A stretch of DNA of 64,000 bases from Salinisphaeraceae bacterium (GTDB lineage Bacteria; Pseudomonadota; Gammaproteobacteria; Nevskiales; Salinisphaeraceae), in NCBI GenBank assembly GCA_002683405.1, contig NYTH01000030.1, positions 1-64,000 of the forward strand, read 5' to 3'. The notes below the pieces were generated by a model. That model was not told the DNA's origin. It searched no databases and saw only the letters and a program-made list of their open reading frames with translations. A program made the position numbers and the translations under genes. This document shows, in pieces, positions 22,822 to 31,384 of this stretch; position 1 is the stretch's first letter, and every line of letters begins with the position of its first letter.

Positions 22822-25410
22822 ATGTCCGCTATGCCCCGCGTCGCGAAAATCTCGCTCTACCTGCTAGGCAGCCTGGTCGGCCTGGTGCTGCTGGGCATGA
22901 TCGCCCTGGGCGCGGTCTACCTGTATTTCGGGCCGCAGCTGCCCGAAGCCGGCGCGATCGGTCAGCCGGAGCTCAACGAGCCGCTGCGCGTGTACTCGGC
23001 CGACGGCCGACTGCTGGGCGAATTCGGGACCGAGCGCCGCCTGCCCCTGCCCTATGACGAGATTCCCTCACGGCTGGTCGATGCCTTTCTGGCGGCCGAG
23101 GACGACCGCTTTTTCGAGCACCCGGGGGTGGACTACCAGGGCATCTTGCGGGCCGCCGTCAATCTGGTGCTGACCGGCCAGCGCAGCCAGGGCGGCAGCA
23201 CCATCACCATGCAGCTGGCGCGCAACCTGTATCTCTCCCGCGAGCGAACCTATCGCCGCAAGATCAAGGAAATCTTCCTGGCGCTGCGCATGGAGTCCAA
23301 GCTCAGCAAGCAGGAAATCCTCGAAATCTATCTGAACAAGATTTATCTGGGCAGCCGGGCCTACGGCGTCGGGGCCGCCGCTCAGGTGTACTACAACAAG
23401 CCGGCTGCCGAACTCAGCCTGGCGCAGATGGCCACGCTGGCGGGCCTGCCCGTCGCGCCCTCCCTGTACAACCCGCGCGCCAATGCCGAGCGCGCCGAAT
23501 CGCGCCGCAACTATGTGCTGGGCCGGATGCTGGCGCTGAACCTGATCGACGAGGCGGAATACCAGCAGGCCCTCGAAGAAGACGTTGAAGCGGGGGCCAG
23601 CAAATCGCGCGACGCGCGCTACGAGGCCGATTACGTAGCCGAAATGGTGCGCCAGGAAATGGTCGATCGGTTCGGCGAGGCGGCCTACACCGACGGTTAC
23701 GAAGTCACCACCACGATCAACAGCGAGCGTCAGCGGGCCGCGAATCGCGCCCTGCGCCGCGGCCTGCTCTCCTACGACGCCCGGCACGCCTGGCGCAAGC
23801 CCGAAGGCCGCGTCAACGCCGCGACGCTGGACGACGAGGCGGCGCTGAAGAAAGCGCTGGCCGACCGTCCCGACGCGGGCGGGCTGGTCCCCGCCGCCGT
23901 GCTGAGCGTCAACGACAGCGGTATTCAGGTCTACACCGAACAGTACGGCAGCGTCAGCGTACCCGCCTCCGAAATGCCCTGGATACGGCAGGGCCGCACC
24001 ATTGACGACATGATGAAGCGCGGCGATATCGTGCGGCTGGCCTACACCGGCGACAAGCAATCCGAATGGGCGCTGGCGCAGATTCCGGCGGTCCAGGGCG
24101 CGCTCGTGGCGCTGAACCCCGCCAATGGCGCCATCGAGGCCCTGGCGGGCGGATACGATTTCCAGTTGAGCAAGTACAACCGCGCAGTGCAGGCCCGTCG
24201 CCAGCCGGGATCCAACATCAAGCCGTTTGTCTACTCCGCGGCGCTGCACAAGGGCTATACGCCGGCCACCGTCATCAACGACGCCCCCGTGGTCTTCGAT
24301 GATCCGGGCACGCGCGCCTGGCGGCCGAAGAATGCGGGCGGCAAGATTTTCGGGCCCACCCGCATGCGCGAGGCGCTCACGCACTCCCGCAATCTCGTAT
24401 CCATCCGGCTGATGGGCATGGTCGGGATCGACGACGCCCGCGAATACATGGCCCGGTTCGGCCTGCCCAAGGATCGCATGCCCGACGATCTGTCCCTGGC
24501 CCTGGGCAGCGCGACCTTCAGCCCGCTCCAGGTGGCGCGCGGCTACGCGGTCTTCGCCAACGGCGGATATCTGGTGGAGCCGCACTTCATCCAGAGCATC
24601 GCGCTGGAGGGCGCCGAGCCGCTGTTCAAGGCCGAGCCGCTGCGTGCCTGCCCCTCTGACAACTGCGACGAGGACGACCCGGCCGTGGCGCCGCAGGTTA
24701 TCGAGCCGGAAAACGCCTATCTGATGGACAGCATGATGCGCGATGTCGTGCGCTACGGCACCGCGCGCAAGGCCCTGTCGCTCAACCGCAAGGACATCGC
24801 CGGCAAGACCGGCACCACCAACGATCAGCGCGACGCCTGGTTCACCGGCTATAACTTCGATCTTGTGGCGAGCGTGTGGCTCGGCTTTGACCGCATGGAG
24901 CCGCTGGGTCGACGCGAGAATGGCCCCAGCGCCGCGCTGCCGATCTGGATCGATTTCATGCGCTCGGCGCTCGACGGCGTGAAGCAGAAGTCACTGCCGC
25001 GGCCGCGCGGCCTGGTGGATGTGGAAATCGACCCCAAGACCGGCCTGCTTGCTACCGGCCGCCGGGAAGAGGCGATTCTGGAGACCTTCCGGGTGGACAA
25101 TATTCCGGCCGCGCCCGAATTTGACGAGTACGACTACGAGAACAGCTACGGCGACGGCGGCGTCTACGATTACAGCGAGTCGGGCGGGGATGCGCGCACC
25201 TACGAATACCAGGATGCCCCGGCCTACCAGGGCGAGCCGACGCCCGACGCCAACCGCGGAATGCGTCAGCGCGAGCCCTCCGGCCAGGCGCCCGCAACCC
25301 GCCAACCCGCACAGCCAGAACGCCGGCCCGAGCCGGCCCGGCCGCAGCCGCAGCCCGAGCCGCAACCACAACCCCAGCCGCGACAGCCTGATATTCAGGA
25401 CCTGTTCTGA
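22822..25410 (+). CDS. mrcA: Penicillin-binding protein 1A (bifunctional peptidoglycan synthase)
   Basis: Polymerises and cross-links peptidoglycan in the periplasm. In the 862-residue protein an N-terminal membrane anchor (residues 8-36) precedes a GT51 glycosyltransferase with catalytic E93 in AAEDDRFFEHPGVD and the motif GGSTITMQLARNLY. An OB-like insert follows, then a transpeptidase with S464 in SNIK, SRN around residue 523, and GKTGT followed by DAWFTGY. The last 130 residues are an unusual tail, first acidic and Tyr-rich (YDYENSYGDGGVYDYSE), then Pro/Gln-rich with Q-P repeats. The tail is probably a disordered periplasmic linker. Confidence 0.96.
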   Translation: MSAMPRVAKISLYLLGSLVGLVLLGMIALGAVYLYFGPQLPEAGAIGQPELNEPLRVYSADGRLLGEFGTERRLPLPYDEIPSRLVDAFLAAEDDRFFEHPGVDYQGILRAAVNLVLTGQRSQGGSTITMQLARNLYLSRERTYRRKIKEIFLALRMESKLSKQEILEIYLNKIYLGSRAYGVGAAAQVYYNKPAAELSLAQMATLAGLPVAPSLYNPRANAERAESRRNYVLGRMLALNLIDEAEYQQALEEDVEAGASKSRDARYEADYVAEMVRQEMVDRFGEAAYTDGYEVTTTINSERQRAANRALRRGLLSYDARHAWRKPEGRVNAATLDDEAALKKALADRPDAGGLVPAAVLSVNDSGIQVYTEQYGSVSVPASEMPWIRQGRTIDDMMKRGDIVRLAYTGDKQSEWALAQIPAVQGALVALNPANGAIEALAGGYDFQLSKYNRAVQARRQPGSNIKPFVYSAALHKGYTPATVINDAPVVFDDPGTRAWRPKNAGGKIFGPTRMREALTHSRNLVSIRLMGMVGIDDAREYMARFGLPKDRMPDDLSLALGSATFSPLQVARGYAVFANGGYLVEPHFIQSIALEGAEPLFKAEPLRACPSDNCDEDDPAVAPQVIEPENAYLMDSMMRDVVRYGTARKALSLNRKDIAGKTGTTNDQRDAWFTGYNFDLVASVWLGFDRMEPLGRRENGPSAALPIWIDFMRSALDGVKQKSLPRPRGLVDVEIDPKTGLLATGRREEAILETFRVDNIPAAPEFDEYDYENSYGDGGVYDYSESGGDARTYEYQDAPAYQGEPTPDANRGMRQREPSGQAPATRQPAQPERRPEPARPQPQPEPQPQPQPRQPDIQDLF

Positions 25411-25424
25411 CCGTCGACCCCGTC

Positions 25425-26057
25425 ATGAGTAACGCAAGACAGAGTTTTGCGCAGCGCCAATCACTGGCGCAGGAAGCCGCGCGACTGATGCACGACCAGG
25501 GCATCAAGGATTTCCGGCTGGCCAAGGACAAGGCCTGTGCCCGGCTGGGCGTGGACCCGCGCAAGGGCAACCTGCCGCGCAACACGGAAATCGAGGCCGC
25601 ACTGGCCGAGCACCTGCGGCTGTTTGCCGGCGAGGAAAGCGCCGCCCGGCTTGCGCAGATGCGCCAGGCCGCGCTGTCCGCCATGCAGCGATTCGCGACC
25701 TTTCGCCCCCGGCTGGTGGGCGATGCCCTGTCCGGCATGGTGACCGAGCATAGCGACGTTCAGCTGCATCTGTTCGCCGAACAGTCGGAAATGGTGGACA
25801 TGTTCCTCGCCGAGCAGGGCATACCCTTCGAGCTGGCCGAGCGGCGGTTCCGCTTCGGCGGCGACCGCTACGAGCACTATCCAGCGTTTCGCTTCGTGGC
25901 CGGCGATGTCGGCTTTGAAGCCGTCGCCTTTCCGCTGGAGCGCCTGCGCCAGTCGCCGCGCAGTCTGGTGGACGGCCAGCCCATGCCCCGGGCCGGGCGA
26001 GCCGAAGTGGAAAACCTGCTGCTTCAGTCTTGCGGCCCGGCGGCCGCGACCGACTGA
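25425..26057 (+). CDS. Conserved protein, possible nucleotidyltransferase-like fold
   Basis: A 210-residue soluble protein starting 15 bases after the PBP1A gene. The N-terminal half is helical and charged (AARLMHDQGIKDFRLAKDKA). A central segment RPRLVGDALSGMVTEHSDVQ, then LHLFAEQSEMVDMFLAEQGI, has the G-x-[LV]-S-G and D-x-x-L-H-[LV]-F pattern seen in minimal nucleotidyltransferases, but a second clear catalytic Asp pair is not obvious. I recognise it as a conserved proteobacterial family without an established role. Substrate and activity are unknown. Confidence 0.7.
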   Translation: MSNARQSFAQRQSLAQEAARLMHDQGIKDFRLAKDKACARLGVDPRKGNLPRNTEIEAALAEHLRLFAGEESAARLAQMRQAALSAMQRFATFRPRLVGDALSGMVTEHSDVQLHLFAEQSEMVDMFLAEQGIPFELAERRFRFGGDRYEHYPAFRFVAGDVGFEAVAFPLERLRQSPRSLVDGQPMPRAGRAEVENLLLQSCGPAAATD

Positions 26058-27511
26058 CCCCGGCCATCGCCCATCTGACAGATCGCTGGCTCGCCACGCT
26101 CACCGTGTTGCTGGGCACGGTGAGTTCGGTGCTCTCCACCACCATCGTCAACGTGGCGGTCCCGGATATCATTGCCGACTTCGCCATCAGTCAGGTCCAG
26201 GCGCAGTGGCTGGCGACCGGATTTCTGGCCGCCATGACGACCACCATGCTGGCCAGCGCATCGGTCTCGGAGCGCTTCGGTCAGCGGCAGAGCTTCTTCT
26301 GGGCCATGGCGCTGTTTGCCGCCGCCAGCGTGCTCGGCGGGCTGGCGCCCAATATCGAAGTCATGATTACCGCTCGCGTGCTGCAGGGCATGAGCGCCGG
26401 GCTGATGCAGCCGCTCGCCATGGTCACCATTTTTCGCGTATTCGCCGATCACGAGCGCGGCCGGGCACTGGGGCTGTTCGGGATGGGCGTAGTCCTCGCG
26501 CCCGCGGTGGGGCCGGTGGTCGGCGGGATACTGGTGGACGCCTACGGCTGGCGGGCCGTGTACTTTGCCGTACTGCCGATCTGCGTCATCGCCATGCTCA
26601 TGGCCCTGCGCTATCTCGGAGCCGAACGCAGCGATCAGGCCTCGATACGACGCTTCGACTGGCCGGGCCTGTTGCTGCTGGCCTGCGCCACCGTCCTGAC
26701 GCTGGGCGGTCTGTCCGAGCTTACGGTGCCCACCGTGCCGCGGCTGTGGTCGATGACGGCGGTGGCGGCCGGTATCGCGCTGGGCGTGGGATTCGTGCTC
26801 TGGCAGACCCGCGCCCGCGCGCCGCTGCTGGAACTGTCGGTGTTCTCGCGGCCGGTGTTCGCCTGCGCCGCCGCGGTGGCGTTCGTGTATGGCGCCGGTC
26901 TGTTCGCGACCACCTACCTGGTGCCTTTGCTGGTGCAGGGCGTCCAAGGCTTTTCCGCCACTCGAACCGGACTGGTCATGATGCCGGCAGGGCTTCTGCT
27001 GGCGGCGATATTCCCGATCTCGGGACGGCTGTCGGATCGGCTGCCCGGGTACTGGCTTGTCTGCGCCGGCCTGGCCGTATTTGCCCTGTCCATGGTGGGG
27101 CTGGCGGCCACGCATCCGGACACCGGTTTCTGGACCATCGCGCTCTGGCTGGTGCTGGGCCGTGTGGCACTGGGCTTCGTCCTGCCGGCGCTCAACCTGG
27201 GCGCCCTGCGCGGCCTGCCCAGCGACCTGACGCACCAGGGCTCCGGCGCCATCAGCTTCGCCCGCATGATGGGCGGGGCCATCGGCGTGAACCTGCTGGC
27301 CCTGCTGCTCGACCTGGTCATTCTGGGCCGCGCGCCGGCCGACGCCAATATCGATCTGCAGCAACTCTACGCGGCGCAGCCCGGGAGCACTTCCGCTGCC
27401 GCGCTGGATGTGTTTACGATGGGCTTCCGGGATTGTTTCCTGGTGCTGGCCGGGCTTTACGCGCTGGCTCTGATACCGGGATACCTGACAGGCTGGTGGC
27501 GAAAGACATGA
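26030..27511 (+). CDS. MFS transporter, EmrB/DHA2-type drug efflux family
   Basis: A 493-residue inner-membrane protein with about 14 hydrophobic segments. Family features are TTIVNVAVPDI in helix 1, the loop motif SVSERFGQRQSFF between helices 2 and 3, RVLQGMSAGLMQPL in helix 4, and the antiporter motif GVVLAPAVGPVVGG in helix 5. It likely exports small toxic compounds with proton exchange; the substrate is unknown. The start is a TTG at 26030, inside the preceding gene by 28 bases, giving a short cytoplasmic N-terminus before helix 1. A universal stress protein gene overlaps its stop. Confidence 0.9.
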   Translation: MRPGGRDRLTPAIAHLTDRWLATLTVLLGTVSSVLSTTIVNVAVPDIIADFAISQVQAQWLATGFLAAMTTTMLASASVSERFGQRQSFFWAMALFAAASVLGGLAPNIEVMITARVLQGMSAGLMQPLAMVTIFRVFADHERGRALGLFGMGVVLAPAVGPVVGGILVDAYGWRAVYFAVLPICVIAMLMALRYLGAERSDQASIRRFDWPGLLLLACATVLTLGGLSELTVPTVPRLWSMTAVAAGIALGVGFVLWQTRARAPLLELSVFSRPVFACAAAVAFVYGAGLFATTYLVPLLVQGVQGFSATRTGLVMMPAGLLLAAIFPISGRLSDRLPGYWLVCAGLAVFALSMVGLAATHPDTGFWTIALWLVLGRVALGFVLPALNLGALRGLPSDLTHQGSGAISFARMMGGAIGVNLLALLLDLVILGRAPADANIDLQQLYAAQPGSTSAAALDVFTMGFRDCFLVLAGLYALALIPGYLTGWWRKT

Positions 27512-27957
27512 AAGGCACACTCCTGGCGTATGACGGATCCGAGTGCGGCCGCGTCGCGCTGCGCAGCGCCCTGCCCATCGTCACCCATCAGGGCGGCCCC
27601 ATTCATCTGCTGGCCGTGGTGCCGGTGCAAAGTCAGCTCGCCATGGCCGAAAGCTTCTATACCGCGGAGCTGTTCGAGGCCGAGGAAAACCGCATTCGTG
27701 CGGTGCTGAACGAGGGCGTCGCCTTTCTTGACCAGCACGGTCTGCAGGCAGAGGGGCATCTGGAAGTCGGCGAACCGGTCAGCCGCATCTCGGCGCTGGC
27801 CGAGGCACTGGACGTGGCGCTGGTCGTCGTGGGACATCGCCGGCGCGGACCGCTGGCGCGCTGGTGGCAGGCGTCGGTGGGCGCCTCGCTGCTTGATCAC
27901 CTGCACTGCAATCTGCTTGTCGCCATGTCCGCCGAAGACGAGGCGAACAGCGACTGA
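27508..27957 (+). CDS. Universal stress protein, UspA family
   Basis: A 149-residue single Usp domain. The N-terminus TLLAYDGSECGRVALRSALP is the typical first strand and helix. The C-terminal nucleotide-binding region reads VVVGHRRRGPLARWWQASVG; compared with the usual G-x2-G-x9-G-[ST] the spacing is altered, so ATP binding is uncertain. It overlaps the MFS gene stop as ATGA, so the two are translationally coupled. A role in stress physiology tied to the transporter is inferred only. Confidence 0.9.
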   Translation: MKGTLLAYDGSECGRVALRSALPIVTHQGGPIHLLAVVPVQSQLAMAESFYTAELFEAEENRIRAVLNEGVAFLDQHGLQAEGHLEVGEPVSRISALAEALDVALVVVGHRRRGPLARWWQASVGASLLDHLHCNLLVAMSAEDEANSD

Positions 27958-27971
27958 TTCCGCGGCGCGCT

Positions 27972-29303
27972 TCAACGGCCGCGCTGGCCGATCTCCGACT
28001 GAAGCTGCGCGTGCCGCTCGCGATCCAGCGGGAAATGCCAGATCATGGCGACCACGGCCGCCTTCACCACCACCGGCAGCACCGCGTAAAGCAGGACCAG
28101 CATGGTCAGGGCCTGATCGCTGTTCTCACCCTTCGAGGCGTCGAAGCCGGCCCATTCGAGCAGCGGGAAGGCCACCCCGACGGACAGCGCGAAGGCCAGC
28201 TTGGTCGCCATGCCCCACAGGCCGAAATAAACGCCGCTGCGCCCGCCGCCGCCGGCCGCCGTGTCCTCGTCGATGACGTCGGCCTGAATCGATGCCGGAA
28301 TGGCCTGTTCAATCCCCAGCACGCTGCCGCCAAACAGGCAGATCAGCGCATAGCCCCAGTAGTCACCCTCGCCCAGCAGGGGCACGAAGGCGAACACCAC
28401 GCAGACGAACAGCATGGTGGCGCACCAGAGGCGATGCTTGCTCCAGCCACGGCCGATGCGCATCCACAGCGGCAGGCCCGCAACCGCCGACAGGAAATAC
28501 AGCGCCAGAAATGCCCCTGCGATCTGCTGATCGCCGCCCAGGACCTGGGTCACGAAGAACAGGAACAGCGCGGCCGGCAGACCGTTTGCCGCGCCGTTGA
28601 GCAGATAGCCGATCAGCAACCGGCGAAACGGCCGATTGCGCAGCAGAATGTCCAGGCCTTCCCGCCAGCGCAGCCTCGGCGCCCGGCCCCGGGCCGGCTC
28701 CGGTACGAATACCGCAAACAGCAGCAGCGCTACCGGCAGACTGATCAGCAGAAACCAGGCGATCGCCTCCAGGCCGTTGGACTGGCTCTCGCCGGCCGGT
28801 TGGGAGCCGGCGAACAGGACCGGCAGCGCAATCGCCGCCAGCGTCCCGAGCACGAAGAACCCCTCGCGAAAGGCCGTGATACGCGAACGCTCGTCGTAAT
28901 CCGAGGACATCTCGGCCGCCAGCGTGGTGTAGGGCAGGTAGATGAGCGTCCAGCCCAGATAGGCCAGCAGCGTCCAGAACAGCAGATACAGCCGCCCGGC
29001 CGACTCCGGCGGCACGAACAGAAACCAGGCGGCCAGCATGAGCAGCGGAGTCCCCGCCACGATCCAGGGCTTGCGCCGGCCCCAGCGGGTGGGAAAGCGG
29101 TCCGACGCCCAGCCGATCAGCGGGTCGGTACCCATGTCGAACAGCCGCGCAACGAAGATGATGGCGCCCACGATCCCCGTGCCGAGCGCCGGCAGGGCCG
29201 CATAATGCGGCGGCAGATAGACCACCATGGGCAGACCCAGCGCCGCCAGCTGCAGGCCGAGAATGCCGTAGGCGCCCAGGCGCCCGAGACCGATTCCTTT
29301 CAC
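27972..29303 (-). CDS. MFS carrier of the GPH (glycoside-pentoside-hexuronide) type
   Basis: A 443-residue membrane protein with about 12 helices. The motif RLFDMGTDPLIGWASDRF, followed by GRRKPWI, is diagnostic of GPH-type cation symporters. The start is GTG 29303, with AAGGG eight bases upstream; longer frames overlap the methyltransferase gene out of frame. It lies 20 bases after the cyclopropane-synthase-like gene and ends the operon. Carriers of this type recur beside flavin oxidoreductase, DUF1365 and Cfa genes, which suggests a lipid-related or regulatory role rather than sugar uptake. Confidence 0.9.
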   Translation of the reverse strand: MKGIGLGRLGAYGILGLQLAALGLPMVVYLPPHYAALPALGTGIVGAIIFVARLFDMGTDPLIGWASDRFPTRWGRRKPWIVAGTPLLMLAAWFLFVPPESAGRLYLLFWTLLAYLGWTLIYLPYTTLAAEMSSDYDERSRITAFREGFFVLGTLAAIALPVLFAGSQPAGESQSNGLEAIAWFLLISLPVALLLFAVFVPEPARGRAPRLRWREGLDILLRNRPFRRLLIGYLLNGAANGLPAALFLFFVTQVLGGDQQIAGAFLALYFLSAVAGLPLWMRIGRGWSKHRLWCATMLFVCVVFAFVPLLGEGDYWGYALICLFGGSVLGIEQAIPASIQADVIDEDTAAGGGGRSGVYFGLWGMATKLAFALSVGVAFPLLEWAGFDASKGENSDQALTMLVLLYAVLPVVVKAAVVAMIWHFPLDRERHAQLQSEIGQRGR

Positions 29304-29323
29304 GCTGTCGCCCTTGTGCCCGG

Positions 29324-30553
29324 TCAGGCCTCGCCCTTGCTCAGGGCAATCTGCATCATGTCGATATGGCCGGAGGTGAAGCCGGCGCGGCAGTAGTCCA
29401 GGTAGTAGCGCCACATGCGCAGAAAACGCTCGTCGAACTGCTGCACGATGTCGCTGCGCGCAGCCTGAACCCTCACGTGCCAGCGACGCAGCGTCTCGGC
29501 GTAGTGCTCGCCGTAGAATTCGGCCGTTTCGGTCACCAGCCCGGCCCTGGCGGCGACCTGCCGGAAGACCTCGGGTGAAGCGAGCATGCCGCCGGGGAAG
29601 ATGTACTTCTGGATGAAGTCGACGTTATTGCGGTAGTAGTCGAACTGGCCGTGCTGAATGGTGATGGCCTGGATGACCGCTCGACCGCTGGCCTTGAGCG
29701 AGTCGTGAATCTTGCGGAAATACACCGGCCAGTAGGATTCGCCCACCGCCTCGTACATTTCGATGGAGACCACGCGATCGAACTGCTCGGGCACGTCGCG
29801 ATAGTCCTGCAGGCGGAACTCCACCCGGTCGCTCACGCCGGCGGCCTCGGCGCGCTGCCGTGCGGCGTTGAGCTGCTCGGTGGACAACGTGATGCCGGTC
29901 ACGCGGCAGCCGCTGCGCTGGGCGGCGTGAATGGCAAAGCCGCCCCAGCCACAGCCGATTTCCAGCAGATGGTGAGTCTCGTCCAGCTTGAGCATGTCGA
30001 TCAGAAGATCAAACTTGTGCCGCTGCGCGTCCGCCAGCGGTTGGCGCTCGTGCTGGAACACGGCAGACGAGTAGGCCCAGGTTTCGTCCAGCCAGAGCCG
30101 GTAGAAATCGTTGCCCAGGTCGTAGTGGTAGCTGATGTTCCGTCGACTGCCGCTGCGGTTGTTGCGACGGATGAACAGATGCTGGCCGCGACGGTACCAC
30201 TCGGCCAGCCGGCGCAGGCGCGGGGTGTTGGGCAGCAGATAAAACTCGTTGAGGTGCAGCAGATACAGCAAGGCCGCCAGGTCGGGGGTATCCCACTCGC
30301 CCGCCATGTAGCTCTCTGCAAAGCCCACATCACCACTGCGAATCAGCTTGCCGGCCAGCCGGTAGGAATGCAGCTGCAAGGCGGCGCTGGGCCCGTCCAT
30401 GTCACCGGTAATCTCGAAGTGGCCGTCACCATTGGGCAGAGTCAGCGACAGCTGGCCCACGCGAAGCCGTTGCGCCACCTTCAGGGTCAGGCGCGCGGCC
30501 CAGCCGAGCGAGTCCGACGTGGATGTGGAAGCGGCGTTCTTTGGATCACTCAT
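29324..30553 (-). CDS. cfa: Cyclopropane-fatty-acyl-phospholipid synthase family methyltransferase
   Basis: A 409-residue SAM-dependent enzyme that modifies double bonds of phospholipid acyl chains. The N-terminal lipid-binding region (GDVGFAESYMAGEWDTPDLA) is followed by YHYDLGNDFYRLWLDETWAY. The SAM motif is LLEIGCGWGGFAIHAAQ, with IEMYEAVGESYWPVYFRKIH and YIFPGGMLAS further on. All family landmarks are present. Because it lies in an operon with a flavin oxidoreductase and DUF1365, it may make a methylated or furan fatty acid intermediate rather than a plain cyclopropane; that is inference. Confidence 0.93.
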   Translation of the reverse strand: MSDPKNAASTSTSDSLGWAARLTLKVAQRLRVGQLSLTLPNGDGHFEITGDMDGPSAALQLHSYRLAGKLIRSGDVGFAESYMAGEWDTPDLAALLYLLHLNEFYLLPNTPRLRRLAEWYRRGQHLFIRRNNRSGSRRNISYHYDLGNDFYRLWLDETWAYSSAVFQHERQPLADAQRHKFDLLIDMLKLDETHHLLEIGCGWGGFAIHAAQRSGCRVTGITLSTEQLNAARQRAEAAGVSDRVEFRLQDYRDVPEQFDRVVSIEMYEAVGESYWPVYFRKIHDSLKASGRAVIQAITIQHGQFDYYRNNVDFIQKYIFPGGMLASPEVFRQVAARAGLVTETAEFYGEHYAETLRRWHVRVQAARSDIVQQFDERFLRMWRYYLDYCRAGFTSGHIDMMQIALSKGEA

Positions 30554-30583
30554 AGGAAATAACAGTCGTGGCTTGCCGTGGCA

Positions 30584-31384
30584 TCAGGAACGGGGCGGCA
30601 TGACCTGATCGGGCTTGCGCACGAAGCCCGCGCCCCGCCACCAGATTTTCAGCGCCTGCCAGTGTATCGCGGCCATGATTTTAAGCGTGGCCAGCGGAAT
30701 GCGCAGGAACAGCTTGAGCAGGTTGCTATCGGTCAGCGGCAGCCGAGTCCCGGCAAGCGAAGTCCGCAGGAGCGGCCGAGAGGCCTGGGGATCATCCGGC
30801 AACAGCTGGATGGCGACGCTCATGCGCTCGCCGGGCCGGGTCAGGTCGAACCGGTACCGGCCGTCGCGCTCGAACAGCGGCGACACATGGAAGCATTTGG
30901 CCTTGTAGCTCGGCGCGTCGTAGGCCATGGCCGCACCGTCCCGGTGCAGCACGTAGCAGTGCTTTTCGCCGAAGGTGTTGTGCACTTCGCAGACAATGGC
31001 GCGCAGCCCGCCGTCCGCATGCTCGCAATAGTAGACCGAGAGCGGATTGAACACGTAGCCCAGCACCCGGGGTAGACAGAGCAGGCGTACGCGTCCGCCG
31101 GCCAGGTCGATATTGAAGGTTTCGAGCAGCGATTCCACCCAGACACGCAGCGGCCGGCGCCCGTAGTCGCCGTGGTCGGACGGGCGAAACGACAGCAGAT
31201 TGAAGCGGTTGACCGACAGCCAGCGCAGCGGCCGGCCCAGGCTGTGGAACCGATCGATATCCAGCAGCAGATAATAGGCCGCGTAGCTGAAGCGATAGGC
31301 CGGTCCGGCCGGGCGGGCGTGGTGAATCCGGCAGCGATACAGCCAGCCATCGGCCGAGTCGGCGTGCCTACCAGCCCGAGTCAA
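30584..31384 (-). CDS. DUF1365 family protein
   Basis: About 266 residues. Features typical of DUF1365 are LYRCRIHHARPAGPAYRFSY at the N-terminus, LLLDIDRF, SVNRFNLLSFRPSDHGDYG, GYVFNPLSVYYCEHADG and EVHNTFGEKHCYVL. The start is most likely TTG 31384 (GGGGG about 11 bases upstream), overlapping the oxidoreductase stop. No ATG or GTG lies in frame before the conserved region. Biochemical activity of the family is not firmly known; it travels with flavin oxidoreductase and Cfa-like genes in lipid-modification operons. Confidence 0.9.
   Translation of the reverse strand: MTRAGRHADSADGWLYRCRIHHARPAGPAYRFSYAAYYLLLDIDRFHSLGRPLRWLSVNRFNLLSFRPSDHGDYGRRPLRVWVESLLETFNIDLAGGRVRLLCLPRVLGYVFNPLSVYYCEHADGGLRAIVCEVHNTFGEKHCYVLHRDGAAMAYDAPSYKAKCFHVSPLFERDGRYRFDLTRPGERMSVAIQLLPDDPQASRPLLRTSLAGTRLPLTDSNLLKLFLRIPLATLKIMAAIHWQALKIWWRGAGFVRKPDQVMPPRS

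Noticed and set aside
25320-25390. Repeat run near the PBP1A 3' end
   Set aside because: It is a coding Q-P linker, not a separate repeat element.
26024-27520. 498-residue antisense frame over the MFS transporter
   Set aside because: Gln/His/Arg-rich shadow; the plus-strand frame has the transporter helices and motifs.
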